Shown here: positions 4,881 through 6,394 of the stretch, piece by piece | Position numbering within the stretch: position 1 is the first letter of the stretch | Layout of the letters: each line of letters opens with the position of its first letter | NCBI GenBank assembly: GCA_007129145.1 | Contig: SKWC01000248.1 | Span: 1 to 6,394 of the forward strand | DNA: 6,394 bases | Direction: 5' to 3' | From: Rubritepida sp. | GTDB lineage: Bacteria > Pseudomonadota > Alphaproteobacteria > Acetobacterales > Acetobacteraceae | Notes under the pieces: model-generated | Database searches by the model: none | Told to the model about the DNA's origin: nothing | What the model saw: the letters and a program-made list of their open reading frames with translations, nothing else | Translations under genes and position numbers: made by a program

Positions 4881-6230
4881 ATGCCGCACGACCAGCCCGC
4901 CCAACCACTCCGCGCCCACCCCTCGCCGGGGCCGCTCTCCGGCCGCCTGCGCGTGCCGGGCGACAAATCCATCAGCCACCGCGCCCTTATGTTCGGCGCG
5001 CTGGCCGTCGGCACGACCCGCATCGAGGGGCTGCTGGAGGGCGAGGACGTGCTACGCACCGCCGCCGCCATGCGCCTGCTGGGAGCCGAGGTCGAGCGGC
5101 TGGGTGAGGGCGCATGGCGCGTGGCCGGGCGCGGCGTGGGCGGGCTGACCGAGCCCGAGGACGTGCTGGACATGGGCAATTCGGGCACCGCCGCGCGGCT
5201 GATCTGCGGTCTGCTGGCGGGCCATCCCCTCTTCGCGGTGATGACCGGCGACGCCAGCCTGCGCCGCCGCCCGATGAAGCGCGTGACCGAGCCGCTGGCC
5301 GCGACAGGCGCGCGCTTCCTGTCCCGCGCTGGCGGGCGGCTGCCGCTGGCGGTGGAGGGCGCGCGCCATCCCATGCCACTCGACTACACGCTGCCCGTGG
5401 CCTCGGCCCAGGTGAAGAGCGCCTGCCTGCTGGCCGGGCTCTGCGCGCCGGGTGTCACCCGCGTTGTGGAACCCGAAGCGACGCGGGACCACAGCGAGAA
5501 CATGCTGCGCCATTTCGGCGCGACGGTGCGGGTGGCGGCCGAGGGCGCGGGCCGGGTCATCGAACTCGACGGCCAGCCCGAGCTGCGCGCGGCCCCGGTG
5601 CAGGTTCCGGGCGACCCGTCCTCGGCTGCCTTCTTCGCGGTCGCGGCGCTGGTCGTGCCCGGCTCACGCCTCGTGGTCGAGAATGTCGGGCTGAATCCGC
5701 TGCGCACGGGCCTGTTCGAGACCCTGCGCGAGATGGGCGCCTCGCTCAGCGTCTCCAACGGCCGCACCGAGGGCGGTGAGCCGGTGGGCGACCTGGTGCT
5801 GCGCCATGGCGAGTTGCGCGCGGTGGACGTGCCCGCCGCGCGCGCCCCCTCGATGATCGACGAGTATCCGGTGCTGGCGGTCGCGGCAGCGTTTGCGCGC
5901 GGCACCAGCCGCTTCCGTGGCCTGCAGGAGCTGCGCGTGAAGGAGAGCGACCGGCTGGCCGGCACGGCCGCGCTGCTGGCCGCGGCCGGGGTGCGCGCCG
6001 AGATCGAGGGCGACGACCTTCTGGTGCATGGCACGGGGGGCGCGGTAGCGGGCGGCGGGGTCGCCGTGGCGCAGATGGACCATCGCCTTGCCATGAGCGC
6101 GCTGGTGCTTGGCCTGGGCGCCAAGGCCGGCATGGGCGTGGATGACGGCGCCTTCATTGCCACCAGCTTCCCCAACTTCGTGGCGCTGATGAACCGCGCC
6201 GCGGGCAGCGAGGCGCTGGGGCCGGCATGA
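4881..6230 (+). CDS. aroA: 3-phosphoshikimate 1-carboxyvinyltransferase (EPSP synthase), class II type
   Basis: EPSP synthase joins shikimate-3-phosphate and phosphoenolpyruvate in the sixth step of the shikimate pathway, in the cytosol. The 449-residue product matches the length of the alphaproteobacterial CP4-like class. Motifs in order: [15 protein letters not shown] (27-41, with Lys29, Ser30, Arg34), [12 protein letters not shown] (96-107), [12 protein letters not shown] (128-139), [13 protein letters not shown] (175-187), [10 protein letters not shown] (243-252), [14 protein letters not shown] (325-338, Asp327), [10 protein letters not shown] (351-360, Glu355, Arg358) and [14 protein letters not shown] (399-412). 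All substrate-binding and catalytic positions I can place are present. Gly102 occupies the site that is Ala100 in the glyphosate-tolerant CP4 enzyme, so the ordinary PEP-site glycine is kept. The start at ATG 4881 puts the conserved domain about 20 residues in, as in relatives; in-frame ATG 4851 and the upstream codon at 4782 are less likely, and no clear Shine-Dalgarno decides it. The TGA overlaps the cmk start by four bases. Confidence 0.96.
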   Translation: MPHDQPAQPLRAHPSPGPLSGRLRVPGDKSISHRALMFGALAVGTTRIEGLLEGEDVLRTAAAMRLLGAEVERLGEGAWRVAGRGVGGLTEPEDVLDMGNSGTAARLICGLLAGHPLFAVMTGDASLRRRPMKRVTEPLAATGARFLSRAGGRLPLAVEGARHPMPLDYTLPVASAQVKSACLLAGLCAPGVTRVVEPEATRDHSENMLRHFGATVRVAAEGAGRVIELDGQPELRAAPVQVPGDPSSAAFFAVAALVVPGSRLVVENVGLNPLRTGLFETLREMGASLSVSNGRTEGGEPVGDLVLRHGELRAVDVPAARAPSMIDEYPVLAVAAAFARGTSRFRGLQELRVKESDRLAGTAALLAAAGVRAEIEGDDLLVHGTGGAVAGGGVAVAQMDHRLAMSALVLGLGAKAGMGVDDGAFIATSFPNFVALMNRAAGSEALGPA

Positions 6231-6394
6231 GCCGGGCCGCGCCGCGCATCATCGCCGTGGACGGGCCCGCCGCGGCGGGGAAGGGGACGCTGGCGCGGCG
6301 CTTGGCCGCGCATCTGGGCCTGCCCTATCTCGACACCGGGCTGCTGTATCGCGCCGTGGGCCGCCGGGTGCTGGACGCCGGCGCCGACCCGGCC
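6227..6394 (+). CDS. cmk: Cytidylate kinase, N-terminal part (cut by window edge)
   Basis: Cmk phosphorylates CMP and dCMP with ATP in the cytosol, feeding CTP and dCTP synthesis. The 56 codons present contain the P-loop [15 protein letters not shown] (residues 13-27) close to the N-terminus and the nucleoside-monophosphate-site motif [14 protein letters not shown], both characteristic of the cytidylate kinase family. The third P-loop residue is Ala where many homologs have Gly (GPAGAGKGT), a common tolerated variant. The start ATG at 6227-6229 overlaps the aroA stop as ATGA, implying translational coupling, and the aroA-cmk order is widely conserved, usually followed by rpsA. The remaining three-quarters of the gene lie to the right of the window. 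Confidence 0.93.
   Translation, partial: MSRAAPRIIAVDGPAAAGKGTLARRLAAHLGLPYLDTGLLYRAVGRRVLDAGADPA

Noticed and set aside
5384..6313. A 309-codon minus-strand open frame opposite aroA and cmk
   Set aside because: It mirrors the codon bias of aroA, has a Ser/Ala/Arg/Pro-rich composition and no motif, and aroA is unequivocal.
1..6394. CRISPR arrays, tRNA or rRNA genes, toxin-antitoxin or defence genes
   Set aside because: I looked for spaced direct repeats, tRNA-like cloverleaf ends and typical small paired genes on both strands and saw none.

Overview
The window looks like chromosomal DNA of a high-GC alphaproteobacterium. The best guess is a member of the Acetobacteraceae / Rhodospirillales type. 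The reasons are the very GC-rich third codon positions, an alphaproteobacterial class II (CP4-like) aroA followed at once by cmk, a divergently transcribed FYDLN-acid (TIGR02300) gene, and an invasion-associated-locus-B-like gene next to rlmN. The assignment to a family is inference; no ribosomal RNA or taxon-specific marker is present.

Layout. Positions 1-1494 are an insertion-sequence graveyard. It holds the last 34 codons of an IS5-type transposase, then an IS630-type structure bounded by CTAGAGC and GCTCTAG. This structure contains a decayed IS630 transposase (two +1 frameshifts, and Lys where the third catalytic acid should be), followed by the C-terminal tail of a second, different IS630 transposase. 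Positions 1491-4788 are a minus-strand gene run, read right to left: a TIGR02300 zinc-ribbon/acidic protein, a secreted IalB-like protein, rlmN (23S rRNA/tRNA adenine C2 methyltransferase), and an MFS transporter whose stop codon lies exactly at the IS junction. Positions 4789-4880 are a short divergent control region with a TTGACA box facing the minus-strand genes and a strong 30-bp interrupted palindrome. Positions 4881-6394 are plus-strand aroA (complete) and the start of cmk, overlapping by ATGA and cut by the window edge.

How the genes work together. aroA (shikimate pathway) and cmk (CMP/dCMP phosphorylation) form a translationally coupled pair that usually continues into rpsA in proteobacteria. 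The minus-strand cluster is probably one operon after the first gene (gaps of 64, 18 and 21 bp) and mixes translation maintenance (rlmN) with envelope functions (IalB-like, MFS). The IS block lies directly downstream of this operon and has replaced whatever originally followed the MFS gene.

I see no convincing novel defence, CRISPR or secondary-metabolism system. The points most worth a second look are the nested, chimeric IS630 structure, the creation of the MFS stop codon at the IS/hexamer-repeat junction, and the palindrome in the aroA / TIGR02300 divergent region.
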